A program made the translations under genes and the position numbers. Shown piece by piece: positions 8,712 through 16,035 of a stretch of DNA of 64,000 nt; within the stretch, counting starts at the first letter, position 1; each line of letters starts with the position of its first letter. This DNA is from Mucilaginibacter sp. OK098 (GTDB taxonomy: Bacteria > Bacteroidota > Bacteroidia > Sphingobacteriales > Sphingobacteriaceae). The stretch spans positions 1 to 64,000 of the forward strand of contig NZ_FRCM01000012.1 in the NCBI RefSeq assembly GCF_900142915.1, read 5' to 3'. The notes under the pieces were generated by a model that had not been told where the DNA came from, ran no database searches, and saw only the letters and a list, made by a program, of their open reading frames with translations.

Positions 8712-8871
8712 ATTTAGTGCTCATGGTTCATAGATCATGGGGATAGTGATCCGGGCGTTGGTTTATTTTAATAACAACGCTTAGGCAAGATAGTTATTTT
8801 GAAATAAAAAATGAGGGTAACATTGATAGTGAAGCGATTGATGCTTTTGGTTAGAGAAAAAAACAAACCCC

Positions 8872-8991
8872 TTTGTCATTGCGAGCGATAGCGCGGCAAC
8901 CGCATACTTTACAGAGCGGATAGAATGGTGTAGAACCTGCAAAGCTGAAATGCATAGTTCGCGGTTGCCACGCTCTGCTCGCAATGACAAA
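8872..8991. repeat. Inverted-repeat element, TTGCGAG family, copy 1
   Basis: Arms 8872-8903 and 8961-8991 are near-perfect inverted copies beginning TTTGTCATTGCGAGCG, separated by about 57 nt. The loop shares TACAGAGCGGAT and a final GTTC with the loop of the element at 12136-12217, so the two are copies of one family. The segment has no credible gene. Confidence 0.8.
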
Positions 8992-9000
8992 ATGAGATAC

Positions 9001-9933
9001 TTACTCATTCTCTAACAATGCTTCCACATCCAGCTTATCCTTGCGGATCTGTTCCTTTAACTCATCAAGAGAATCAAATTTCATATCATCGCGCACAAAA
9101 TTGTAAAACTCCATGCGGATCTGCTGATTATAGATCTCTTTATCGAAGTCAAAAATATTCACTTCAATATTGCGGGTATGGCCGTTAACGGTTGGGCGGC
9201 TGCCTATATAGGCCATGCCTTTGTAAACCACATCACCGGTTTTAACCTTAACCGCAAAAATGCCATCAAGGGGGATCAGTTTGTATTTTTCTTCTATTAC
9301 AATATTGGCGGTTGGGTAGCCAATTGTACGTCCTAGCTGGTCACCGCGGATAACGGTGCCGGTAATAAAAAACGGGTAGCTTAAGAAAGTATTGGCAAGC
9401 TCAATTGCACCGTTCAGCAGTGCTTCGCGTACCCTTGTGGAGCTGATGGCTACTTCGTAAATGTCCTGCTCAGGGATTTCAACCACATCAAAACCGTATA
9501 CCGGCCCAAGGCGCAACAGATCATTAAGGCCGCCCTGCCTGTCCTTGCCAAAGCGGTGGTCATAGCCTATTACTATTTTTTTTGTGCCGATCTTATTTAC
9601 CAGCACATCGCGGATATATTCCTCAGCGGTTTGATTTGAAAAGTCGCGCGAGAAGGGGGTAATGATCAAATGGTCTATCCCAAGCTGTTCCAGCATTTCG
9701 GCCTTTTCATCAATGGTGTTGATCATTTTTATGCTATCATCTTCCGGGTGCAAGATCATCCGCGGATGCGGAAAAAAAGTAAGCAGTACCGTTTCGCCAC
9801 CCGTTTCTGCAGCAAGGTTTTTAAGGTCAGCTATAATTTTACGGTGACCGGTATGTACACCATCAAAAGTGCCGATAGTAACTACGGCGTTATTTAATCT
9901 AACAAAATCGTCAATACTATGATAGATTTTCAT
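9001..9933 (-). CDS. ribF: Bifunctional riboflavin kinase / FAD synthetase
   Basis: Makes FMN from riboflavin and FAD from FMN. 310 residues, the usual length. The N-terminal FAD synthetase domain begins with GTFDGVHTGHRKII (22-35), a nucleotidyltransferase HxGH-type site, and continues through TFFPHPR and GYDHRFGKDRQGG. The C-terminal flavokinase domain starts at about 188 (FFITGTVIRGDQLGRTIGYPTANI region), with the GYPTAN motif for nucleotide and metal binding. In Bacteroidota ribF usually lies next to truB; here the two are separated by the GxxExxY cassette, which suggests an insertion. Confidence 0.97.
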   Translation of the reverse strand: MKIYHSIDDFVRLNNAVVTIGTFDGVHTGHRKIIADLKNLAAETGGETVLLTFFPHPRMILHPEDDSIKMINTIDEKAEMLEQLGIDHLIITPFSRDFSNQTAEEYIRDVLVNKIGTKKIVIGYDHRFGKDRQGGLNDLLRLGPVYGFDVVEIPEQDIYEVAISSTRVREALLNGAIELANTFLSYPFFITGTVIRGDQLGRTIGYPTANIVIEEKYKLIPLDGIFAVKVKTGDVVYKGMAYIGSRPTVNGHTRNIEVNIFDFDKEIYNQQIRMEFYNFVRDDMKFDSLDELKEQIRKDKLDVEALLENE

Positions 9934-9965
9934 TTATTAATTTGTGATTACACTGATTACTAGGA

Positions 9966-10448
9966 GTGATTTCACCGATTTTTTGATTTGTGAGTTCACC
10001 AATTCTTATATTTTTTTAAACTGATATACGTTTTACTTCACAGCTTGCGTTGCCAAAGTTTATTAATAAACCGGTTTTTATTTTACTTGCTTTTAGGTAT
10101 GAGAGTAGTTGGCCCTTGAATAAATTAGGAATATACCCGGTTACCGATTTGAGTTCAACTATTACTTTGCCTTCTACAAAAATATCGCATCTGAATTTAC
10201 CGACAAACTGATCTTTAAAAATCACGTTAAATTCCTTTTCAGCAACAAAGCTCAGGTTTTCAAGTTTCAGTTGATGCTCTAATGCTTTAGCATAAATTTT
10301 TTCAACAAACCCTGGTCCTAATAGACGATGTACCTCAAAACAACAACCAATAATTTTTTGAGTTAGTTCATCATGTTCAAAATGCTCCATTATTAATCAT
10401 CAAATCAAAAAATCGGTGAAATCGTTATTCTATAATCGGTGAAATCAC
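9966..10448. repeat. Inverted repeats bounding the GxxExxY gene
   Basis: A perfect 23-bp inverted repeat lies at 9968-9990 (beginning GATTTCACCGATTTTTTG) and 10401-10423. A second, 15-bp inverted match GTGATTTCACCGATT/AATCGGTGAAATCAC links 9966-9980 with 10434-10448. Together they enclose the 10016-10390 gene. The right end also supplies the last codons of truB. Confidence 0.85.
10016..10390 (-). CDS. GxxExxY protein
   Basis: 124 residues. The hallmark GxxExxY reads GFVEKIY at about 27-33, in the context VHRLLGPGFVEKIYAKALEHQL, and the C-terminal half has IFVEGKVIVELKSV, matching a PD-(D/E)xK-like E-x-K core (about 70-78). Members are small proteins with a restriction-endonuclease-like fold, often dispersed in several copies per genome; no reaction has been firmly assigned to my knowledge. 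It lies exactly between the arms of a 23-bp inverted repeat and separates ribF from truB, so it looks like a mobile or repeat-borne cassette. Confidence 0.88.
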   Translation of the reverse strand: MEHFEHDELTQKIIGCCFEVHRLLGPGFVEKIYAKALEHQLKLENLSFVAEKEFNVIFKDQFVGKFRCDIFVEGKVIVELKSVTGYIPNLFKGQLLSYLKASKIKTGLLINFGNASCEVKRISV

Positions 10449-11144
10449 CTTTAACTCTCTAATCGTATTTACCAGTTCCATCACTTCCCATGCATCCTCA
10501 ACTTTATATTCTCCGGATCTCGTACGCCTTAGTTTTGAAAGATATGCTCCATTGTTAAGCGCTTTCCCAAAATCGTTCACTAATGAGCGGATATAGGTGC
10601 CTTTGCTGCACACCACCCTGAACTCAATTTCGGGCAGGGTAATGCCGGTTATTTCAAATTCAGTAATGGTAACGTTGCGTAGCCTGAGCTCAACATCCTC
10701 ACCCCTGCGGGCTTTTTCATAAAGACGTTCACCATCAATCTTTATAGCGGAGTGTGCAGGCGGGTATTGCTGGATATCTCCAATAAATTGCGCACAGGTT
10801 GCTTTTATTTGTTCTTCGGTAATGTGGATGATATCGAACTTTTGATCGGCTTCGGTTTCCATATCATAGGAAGGTGTGGTTTCGCCCAGTATCATGGTGC
10901 CGGTATATTCTTTTTCCTGCGCCTGGAAGGTGTCTATCTGTTTGGTCATTTTCCCGGTGCAGATGATGAGCAGCCCGGTAGCCAGCGGATCAAGCGTGCC
11001 GGCGTGGCCAACCTTTAGTTTTAACGGCTTAAACGAATTGCGGATCTTGCCCACCACATCAAAGCTGGTCCAGTTATAAGGCTTGTTGACTAATAGTAGC
11101 TGGCCCTCAGCAAATTCTTCTATATTTTTAAAAATTGATTTCAC
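10425..11144 (-). CDS. truB: tRNA pseudouridine-55 synthase
   Basis: Converts U55 in the T-loop of tRNAs to pseudouridine. 239 residues, the short bacterial form. The catalytic block is KVGHAGTLDPLATGLL with D52, followed by EYTGTMILGE, the YPPAHSAIKIDGERLYEKAR substrate-binding block and the CSKGTYIRSL motif (about 190-199). The last seven residues (VISPIIE) are encoded by the inverted-repeat element bounding the GxxExxY cassette, so the natural C-terminus has been rewritten by the repeat without loss of the core. Confidence 0.97.
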   Translation of the reverse strand: MKSIFKNIEEFAEGQLLLVNKPYNWTSFDVVGKIRNSFKPLKLKVGHAGTLDPLATGLLIICTGKMTKQIDTFQAQEKEYTGTMILGETTPSYDMETEADQKFDIIHITEEQIKATCAQFIGDIQQYPPAHSAIKIDGERLYEKARRGEDVELRLRNVTITEFEITGITLPEIEFRVVCSKGTYIRSLVNDFGKALNNGAYLSKLRRTRSGEYKVEDAWEVMELVNTIRELKVISPIIE

Positions 11145-11154
11145 TATTTATGTT

Positions 11155-11264
11155 TTTGAACCATGATTTTCTTGATTAAAGGATTTTCTGATGCTTGTCG
11201 CTTTATCATTTATTAACCGTTCATCCTGAGAATCCATTAATCCTTTAATCCCGGTTCAGACAAA
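11155..11264. repeat. Imperfect inverted repeat, GAACC family
   Basis: It starts with TTTGAACCATGATT (11155-11168) and ends with AATCCCGGTTCAGACAAA (11247-11264). The left arm recurs at 41794-41807 and the right arm at 1980-1997. The right part encodes the final residues of mqnD. Confidence 0.65.
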
Positions 11265-12121
11265 AAAATCTCCTGTTTTACCTCCGGAATGATCTGACTC
11301 TTCAATGCTTTATCAAAAAGCAGCCTGATCGCTTTTTTCCCCTCTGCGCCCAAATCTACCGAATATTTATTTACATACAGATCAATGTGTTTGTACATCA
11401 CCTCTTCGCTCATTTCCTGTGCGTGCGAGCGAATAAATTCCAGTCCGGATTTTGGGTTTTCAAAAGCAAACTCTACCGACCGGCGGATCACCCTATTTAT
11501 TTTATGCTGAACATCCAAAGGCAGCCTGCGATTAGCCACAATGCCGCCAAGGGGGATGGCGCAGCCGGTTTCCTTTTCCCAGTAATCGCCCAGGTCAATG
11601 ATCTTTTTTAAGCCTTTATCCTGGTAGGTAAAGCGGTTTTCGTGGATGATCAGGCCAATATCAACCCTGCCTTCAAGCACGGCATTTTCAATGTCAGAAA
11701 ATACCAGCTCAACTTTATTGGTAGCGTTCGGGAAGGCGGTTCCCAATAAAAAGTTGGCGGTGGTGTATTTACCGGGAATGCCAATCAAAGGATTTCGGAT
11801 TTCGGATTTTCCATTTCGGATTATTCCGCTTTGTAAATCGGATATCGAAATTTCGATATCCGAAATTAGTAAAGGGCCAACTCCAAATCCCAGGGCGCTG
11901 CCGGCATCCATTAGCACATATTTATCGGCTACGTAAGCAAATGCATGGTAGCTGAGCTTGGTGATATCCAGCTCACCGCGCATGGCTTTTTGGTTAAGGG
12001 TTTCCACATCATCGTAAAACACTTCAAAGTCGAGGCCTTCGGTGTCAATTTTATGATGGATCATTGCATCAAAAATAAAGGTATCGTTGGGGCAGGGCGA
12101 AAAGCCGAGGGTTAGTTTCAT
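11237..12121 (-). CDS. mqnD: 1,4-dihydroxy-6-naphthoate synthase
   Basis: Last dedicated ring-forming step of the futalosine menaquinone pathway: cyclic dehypoxanthinyl futalosine to 1,4-dihydroxy-6-naphthoate. 294 residues with a periplasmic-binding-protein-like fold. The start LTLGFSPCPNDTFIF and the block IGIPGKYTTANFLLG (113-127) are family hallmarks. Two oddities: residues about 88-110 form an extra segment (ISDIEISISDLQSG, then RNGKSEIRNP) encoded by a TTTCGGAT-type repeat with a 26-bp perfect palindrome, and the last nine residues (FLSEPGLKD) come from the GAACC repeat. mqnB is 107 bp upstream, separated by an inverted-repeat element. The frame is open and the core intact, so it is probably functional. 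Confidence 0.93.
   Translation of the reverse strand: MKLTLGFSPCPNDTFIFDAMIHHKIDTEGLDFEVFYDDVETLNQKAMRGELDITKLSYHAFAYVADKYVLMDAGSALGFGVGPLLISDIEISISDLQSGIIRNGKSEIRNPLIGIPGKYTTANFLLGTAFPNATNKVELVFSDIENAVLEGRVDIGLIIHENRFTYQDKGLKKIIDLGDYWEKETGCAIPLGGIVANRRLPLDVQHKINRVIRRSVEFAFENPKSGLEFIRSHAQEMSEEVMYKHIDLYVNKYSVDLGAEGKKAIRLLFDKALKSQIIPEVKQEIFLSEPGLKD
11791..11868. repeat. TTTCGGAT repeat inside mqnD
   Basis: The segment holds GATTTCGGATTTCGGATT and a 26-bp perfect palindrome at 11838-11863 centred on CGAAATTTCG. It lies in frame in mqnD and adds about 23 residues to a place where relatives usually have a short loop. Confidence 0.7.
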
Positions 12122-12135
12122 GGTAAATAATGCTA

Positions 12136-12217
12136 TGTCATTGCGAGGTACGAAGCAATCGCACGCTATACAGAGCGGATTTGCAAGTTCGCGATTGCTT
12201 CGTACCTCGCAATGACA
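12136..12217. repeat. Inverted-repeat element, TTGCGAG family, copy 2
   Basis: Arms 12136-12162 and 12191-12217 are a perfect 27-bp inverted repeat (beginning TGTCATTGCGAGGTACG) with a 28-nt loop. The family matches the element at 8872-8991. It separates mqnD from mqnB. Confidence 0.88.
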
Positions 12218-12228
12218 GATTTTATTGT

Positions 12229-12948
12229 TTAAGCATAAAGCTTCAAAAATTCAATGGCAAAGGTATTCAGATTTTTTATGGCGAGCCCTATGTTCCAGTT
12301 ATCGCGGTTGCGTTTTTCAACATAATTTGACACAGCCCTGATCTGCAGGCAGGGGACATCCATTTGTTTACAGGCATAAAAAAAGGCTGCGCCTTCCATG
12401 CTTTCCACCTGCGGATGTAATCTTTCAGTCACTTTTTTAATGGATGCTTCGTTACCGTGAACAGTATTTACTGTTATTGCGGCAGCTTGCTTTAAGTTAA
12501 ACGTGTTGAAGAGGTTATAAAGATCGGTAAGTTTTTTTGACGGATAAAATTTGCCTTCGCCAAAACCCATTGTATCAATCGATAAAAAATCAGCATCATC
12601 TTCGGCACCCAGTTCGGCAAAGGTATCTTCAGTTATCTCCACCACATCACCTAAAGCAATATTGCGGTCAAAGCTGCCGGCTATGCCCAGGTTAAGTACG
12701 AGGTCGTATTTGTTTGCTGAAAGATGTTTACCCAACGCAAAAGCAGTGGCTACCATGCCGACGCCGGTTATGAGTAAAGAGATTTCGAATTTCGGATGTT
12801 CGATTTCGGATATAGTATTAAATAATTCCGTGTCAATACTTTTTTTATCTGCTTTTGCGCTTCCAAAAAATTCCGAAATCGAAATTCCGAACTCCGAAAT
12901 AACATGGGCAACTTCAAACTCCGTAGCAACAACAACCAATATCCGCAT
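12229..12948 (-). CDS. mqnB: Futalosine hydrolase
   Basis: Cleaves futalosine to hypoxanthine and dehypoxanthinyl futalosine in menaquinone synthesis. 239 residues of the nucleoside phosphorylase/hydrolase fold. Visible blocks are VVATEFEV at the N-terminus, LLITGVGMVATAFALGK (58-74), LNLGIAGSFD (86-95) and the active-site-like VESMEGAAFFYAC (181-193). Residues about 17-54 (ISEFGISISEFF through SEIEHPKFEIS) are an insertion encoded by TTTCGGA repeats, as in mqnD; the usual distance between the first strand and the ITGVGM block is much shorter. The reading frame is maintained. Confidence 0.92.
   Translation of the reverse strand: MRILVVVATEFEVAHVISEFGISISEFFGSAKADKKSIDTELFNTISEIEHPKFEISLLITGVGMVATAFALGKHLSANKYDLVLNLGIAGSFDRNIALGDVVEITEDTFAELGAEDDADFLSIDTMGFGEGKFYPSKKLTDLYNLFNTFNLKQAAAITVNTVHGNEASIKKVTERLHPQVESMEGAAFFYACKQMDVPCLQIRAVSNYVEKRNRDNWNIGLAIKNLNTFAIEFLKLYA
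12775..12905. repeat. TTTCGGAT repeats inside mqnB
   Basis: The repeat ATTTCGGATGTTCGATTTCG sits at 12789-12808 (unit to 12811), and inverted relatives (TTCCGAAATCGAAATTCCGA, about 12869-12888) lie further upstream in the gene. The same unit occurs between genes at 41733-41755, 41892-41914 and 63093-63113. Confidence 0.7.
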
Positions 12949-12999
12949 ATTGCATTTTTTTGACAGCTAAGATAAAACATAACGCCTGATTTTGTTTTG

Positions 13000-13007
13000 T
13001 ATATTTG
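13000..13007 (+). promoter_or_regulatory. -7 box upstream of the PTPS/QueD-type gene
   Basis: TATATTTG followed by C matches the Bacteroidota -7 consensus and lies 14 nt before the ATG at 13022. It likely drives this gene and folE. Confidence 0.5.
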
Positions 13008-13021
13008 CACCATTATTAGTT

Positions 13022-13441
13022 ATGATGATACATATTACGCGCAAAGAACATTTCAATGCGGCACATAGAATGTACCGCGAGGAGTGGAGCGAAGAGAAAA
13101 ATGCAGAAGTTTTTGGCAAATGTGCCAACCCTAACTGGCATGGCCACAATTACAACCTGTTTGTTACCGTAAAAGGCGAGGTCACTCATGCAACCGGTTA
13201 TTTGATTGATTTGAAAGAGTTGAAGATTATTATAAATGATTATGTGATTGAAAAACTCGACCATAAAAACATCAATAAAGACGTGCCTTTTATGGCCGGC
13301 AAAATGGCATCAACCGAGTTGCTTTGTATAGAGATCTTTAACCAGCTGAAAAAACCAATTGAAGCGTACGAAGGTGTGTTTTTACATTCGGTTAAGTTGT
13401 ACGAAACTGAAAATAACTCTGCCGAGTATTTTGGTGATTAA
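13022..13441 (+). CDS. 6-pyruvoyl/6-carboxy-tetrahydropterin synthase family enzyme
   Basis: 139 residues from the ATG at 13022, which places the -7 box correctly upstream; a TTG start at 12992 would lie across the promoter. Zinc ligands are visible as H15 (FNAAH), H40 and H42 (NWHGHNYNL). C34 (FGKCANPNWHGH) fits the catalytic cysteine, with H81 and E128 as further active-site residues. The family converts dihydroneopterin triphosphate either to 6-carboxytetrahydropterin (QueD, queuosine route) or to 6-pyruvoyl-tetrahydropterin (PTPS). folE follows after 9 bp and makes the substrate, so the two form a pterin unit; which product is made cannot be decided here. Confidence 0.92.
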   Translation: MMIHITRKEHFNAAHRMYREEWSEEKNAEVFGKCANPNWHGHNYNLFVTVKGEVTHATGYLIDLKELKIIINDYVIEKLDHKNINKDVPFMAGKMASTELLCIEIFNQLKKPIEAYEGVFLHSVKLYETENNSAEYFGD

Positions 13442-13450
13442 TCCTGAAAA

Positions 13451-14089
13451 ATGAGTAACGAAAACCATATCCCTGACAGGGATGAAGATATTGACGGCTA
13501 CGTAAAGATTGACCGTTATAACCCGGAATTGATCGCCAGCCTGTCTGGTCATTATCACGAAGTTTTAAAACAAATTGGCGAAAAACCCGAGCGTGAAGGC
13601 TTATTGAAGACGCCTGAACGTGTAGCCAAGGCTTTGTTGTATTTAACCCAGGGCTATGACCTGGATGCCAAACAGATCCTTAACTCGGCTATGTTTAAGG
13701 AAGAATACAGCCAGATGGTGATAGTAAAGGATATTGAAGTATATTCCATGTGCGAGCATCATATGCTGCCGTTTTTTGGCAAAGCGCATGTAGCCTACAT
13801 TCCTAATGGCCACGTGGTTGGCTTAAGTAAAATACCAAGAGTAGTTGATGTTTTTGCAAGGCGTTTACAAGTGCAGGAAAGACTGACCAACGAGATCCGC
13901 GATTGTATCCAGGATACTTTAAACCCTTGGGGTGTGGGTATTGTTATAGAGTGCCGCCACCTGTGTATGAGCATGCGCGGCGTACAAAAACAAAACTCGG
14001 TTACCACTACATCGGCATTTACCGGCGAATTTTTAAAAGAAAAAACAAGGACGGAGTTTTTAAATCTAATATCAGCTAAGTTAGGTTGA
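13451..14089 (+). CDS. folE: GTP cyclohydrolase I
   Basis: Converts GTP to 7,8-dihydroneopterin triphosphate, the first step to folate and other pterins. 212 residues. Zinc ligands C101 and H104 are in VYSMCEHHMLPFFG and C172 in ECRHLCMSMRG; GLSKIPRVVDVFARRLQVQE is the typical GTP-binding stretch. It follows the PTPS/QueD-type gene by 9 bp and is probably co-transcribed. The stop codon lies at the left edge of the repeat at 14085-14187. Confidence 0.97.
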   Translation: MSNENHIPDRDEDIDGYVKIDRYNPELIASLSGHYHEVLKQIGEKPEREGLLKTPERVAKALLYLTQGYDLDAKQILNSAMFKEEYSQMVIVKDIEVYSMCEHHMLPFFGKAHVAYIPNGHVVGLSKIPRVVDVFARRLQVQERLTNEIRDCIQDTLNPWGVGIVIECRHLCMSMRGVQKQNSVTTTSAFTGEFLKEKTRTEFLNLISAKLG

Positions 14090-14187
14090 TTAGGTTAAGT
14101 GGTTGATTAAGTTGAACAGAAATTAAACAATTTAATCAACATATTATAACTTAGTCAACTCAATCAACGTAATCTAACTTAATCAAC
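14085..14187. repeat. TTGATTAAGTT inverted repeat before fabD
   Basis: The left arm is a run of GTTGATTAGGTTAAG-type units and the right arm the inverse (AATCTAACTTAATCAAC). A related element lies in the uvrA leader at 30948-31040. It fills the folE-fabD gap and could form a long stem in the transcript. Confidence 0.7.
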
Positions 14188-14199
14188 TATAACCACACA

Positions 14200-15087
14200 A
14201 TGAAAGCATATATTTTCCCGGGGCAAGGCGCCCAGTTTGTTGGCATGGGTAAGGATCTGTATGAAAAATCAGAACAGGCCCGTACCTTATTTGAACAGGC
14301 TAATGAGATCCTTGGCTTCCGCATTACCGACCTGATGTTTGAAGGTACTGATGAAGACCTTAAGCAAACCAATGTTACCCAACCGGCCATATTTTTACAC
14401 TCGGTAATTTTAGCCAGTGTTTTGGGCGATGACTTTAAACCCGAAATGGCGGCAGGCCATTCTCTTGGCGAGTTTTCGGCATTGGTTGCCTGCGGATCAT
14501 TATCATTTGAAGATGGGCTGCGTTTGGTAGCTGCACGTGCCAATGCCATGCAGAAAGCCTGCCTGATCCAGCCATCAACCATGGCGGCCATTATAGGCCT
14601 GGATGATTTTACCGTTGAAGATATTTGCCATCGTATAAGTGATATTGTTGTGCCCGCTAATTATAACTGCCCCGGGCAATTGGTAATTTCAGGTACCATA
14701 GCCGGTATTGACAGGGCCTGCGAATTGATGACTGAAGCAGGTGCTAAAAGAGCATTGAAGCTAAATGTAGGGGGAGCATTCCATTCGCCATTAATGGAAG
14801 CAGCAAAAATTGAGCTGGAACACGCTATAGTAAATACGGAGATAAAAGAACCTATCTGCCCGGTATATCAAAATATTGATGCCAAGCCGTATACCGATCC
14901 GGCTTTAATAAAACACAATTTAATTGCCCAGCTTACAGGCCCTGTGCGTTGGACACAAACCGTTAAACACATGTTGGAAGATGGTGCAACATCATTTACC
15001 GAAGTTGGGCCAGGCAGCGTATTACAGGGGCTGGTTAAAAAGGTAGACCGGCACATGCCAACTGAAAGCGCGGTTATAGAATCCTGA
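14200..15087 (+). CDS. fabD: Malonyl-CoA:ACP transacylase
   Basis: Loads malonyl groups onto acyl carrier protein for fatty-acid synthesis. 295 residues, near the usual 310. The nucleophile elbow GHSLG has S88, the N-terminal FPGQGAQFVGMGKDL is the oxyanion-hole region and H195 (GGAFHSPLM) completes the dyad. The GTI residues of VISGT (162-166) are also typical. No other fatty-acid genes are adjacent. A weak hairpin at 15127-15144 follows without a T-run. Confidence 0.97.
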   Translation: MKAYIFPGQGAQFVGMGKDLYEKSEQARTLFEQANEILGFRITDLMFEGTDEDLKQTNVTQPAIFLHSVILASVLGDDFKPEMAAGHSLGEFSALVACGSLSFEDGLRLVAARANAMQKACLIQPSTMAAIIGLDDFTVEDICHRISDIVVPANYNCPGQLVISGTIAGIDRACELMTEAGAKRALKLNVGGAFHSPLMEAAKIELEHAIVNTEIKEPICPVYQNIDAKPYTDPALIKHNLIAQLTGPVRWTQTVKHMLEDGATSFTEVGPGSVLQGLVKKVDRHMPTESAVIES

Positions 15088-15214
15088 GTCGAAAGCAAGA
15101 ACGGACAAAAAACAACTTTTGACTAAAGACTTGCCAACAAGTCTATAGTTATTGGGGTAATAATATCGGAGTTGAGGTGAAAATTCATATAAGCTAGAAA
15201 TTCTACAATAATTA

Positions 15215-15254
15215 TTTTTTATTGTAAAATATGAATGTATCTTACAATAAAAAA
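15215..15254 (+). promoter_or_regulatory. Stem-loop just before a small gene
   Basis: Perfect 13-bp inverted repeat TTTTTTATTGTAA (15215-15227) and TTACAATAAAAAA (15242-15254) with a 14-nt loop, ending 5 nt before the ATG at 15260. It could be an operator or a structure that affects translation start; the choice is open. Confidence 0.5.
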
Positions 15255-15259
15255 GTACC

Positions 15260-15448
15260 ATGCAAAAGATTGTAACTGTTACAAGCCGCTACGATATTAT
15301 AAATCAAGGCGAAGACTTTAAAGAATCAGAATATCCTAAATTAAAGGAATATTTAGAAGATGGCTATGTAATAGCGCAAATTGTTCCAGTTATAAAGCCT
15401 GCTGACACGGCTTATAGATATGCTGTAATATTTCTACTTACGAAATAA
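15260..15448 (+). CDS. Small hypothetical protein, 62 residues
   Basis: No recognised family. A short soluble protein with the sequence pattern YPKLKEYLEDGYVIAQIVPVIKP, a helix followed by a strand, resembling small uncharacterised Bacteroidota proteins I have seen with a YLxxGYxI pattern. Support for being real: an ATG start after a strong stem-loop and a good terminator directly downstream (15457-15486). It lies in a low-GC pocket of orphan genes between fabD and the histidine kinase gene. Confidence 0.6.
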   Translation: MQKIVTVTSRYDIINQGEDFKESEYPKLKEYLEDGYVIAQIVPVIKPADTAYRYAVIFLLTK

Positions 15449-15456
15449 TCAAAAGT

Positions 15457-15486
15457 AGCTCCTTGTGGAGAACAAGGGGCTTTCTT
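15457..15486 (+). terminator. Rho-independent terminator
   Basis: Arms AGCTCCTTGT (15457-15466) and ACAAGGGGCT (15472-15481) pair with one G-T wobble around a 5-nt loop and are followed by TTCTT. It begins 9 nt after the stop of the 62-residue gene. Confidence 0.7.
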
Positions 15487-15653
15487 ATTGATTGTTTTTT
15501 TCAATAGTATAATAACATATAGGGCTCCAAAGTTCCTGTATATTCACGCATATAAGCATCGCCGCATGTTTTCAGTACATTGTCCACCTTATCAATAATT
15601 ACATAAGTTTTTTTTGTATATAAATTATCTTATTTATTTTCTCGTATAACGGA

Positions 15654-15917
15654 TTATAGTTTATCACTACTGAAAAAGATATTTGAGTATTGAACAATTA
15701 CCACAGATAAAGGAAGTGTAATCTTAACCAGCTTAGCTTTAGCACTTGCATCCATGTAAAATTTAATCTCTTTACTATTAGCGTTATTAAACACCATCGG
15801 GTATGCCTTATTGGCATTAATAACATTAAGCTGACTATGGATATTTTCAGTTTTGCTGTCTGCGTTTTTTATATTCTTCACCAAAACCGTTAGGTTTCTT
15901 AACTGAAATATTTCCAT
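15654..15917 (-). CDS. Doubtful small hypothetical protein or gene remnant, 87 residues
   Basis: Not recognised. The open frame has a Bacteroidota-like composition, with an Asn-rich middle (NVINANKAYPMVFNNANSKEI), but no signal peptide, known motif or clear promoter. It could be a fragment of a larger lost gene or chance. The region 15487-15653 beside it holds no gene. Confidence 0.3.
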   Translation of the reverse strand: MEIFQLRNLTVLVKNIKNADSKTENIHSQLNVINANKAYPMVFNNANSKEIKFYMDASAKAKLVKITLPLSVVIVQYSNIFFSSDKL

Positions 15918-16035
15918 ATGTACAATAGTAAGACAAAAGATTGTTATAGATTTGAGGAACTAATTGACATCACAAGTACTGCAAGGATTACTCATAAACA
16001 GTTAATAGCGATAAAAGAATCACAACTCAAAATTC

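Noticed and set aside
8781..9008. 75-residue frame between the DUF2157-like gene and ribF
   Set aside because: It is formed by the inverted-repeat element 8872-8991.
12130..12330. 66-residue frame between mqnD and mqnB
   Set aside because: Its first half is the 27-bp inverted repeat element and the rest overlaps mqnB on the opposite strand.
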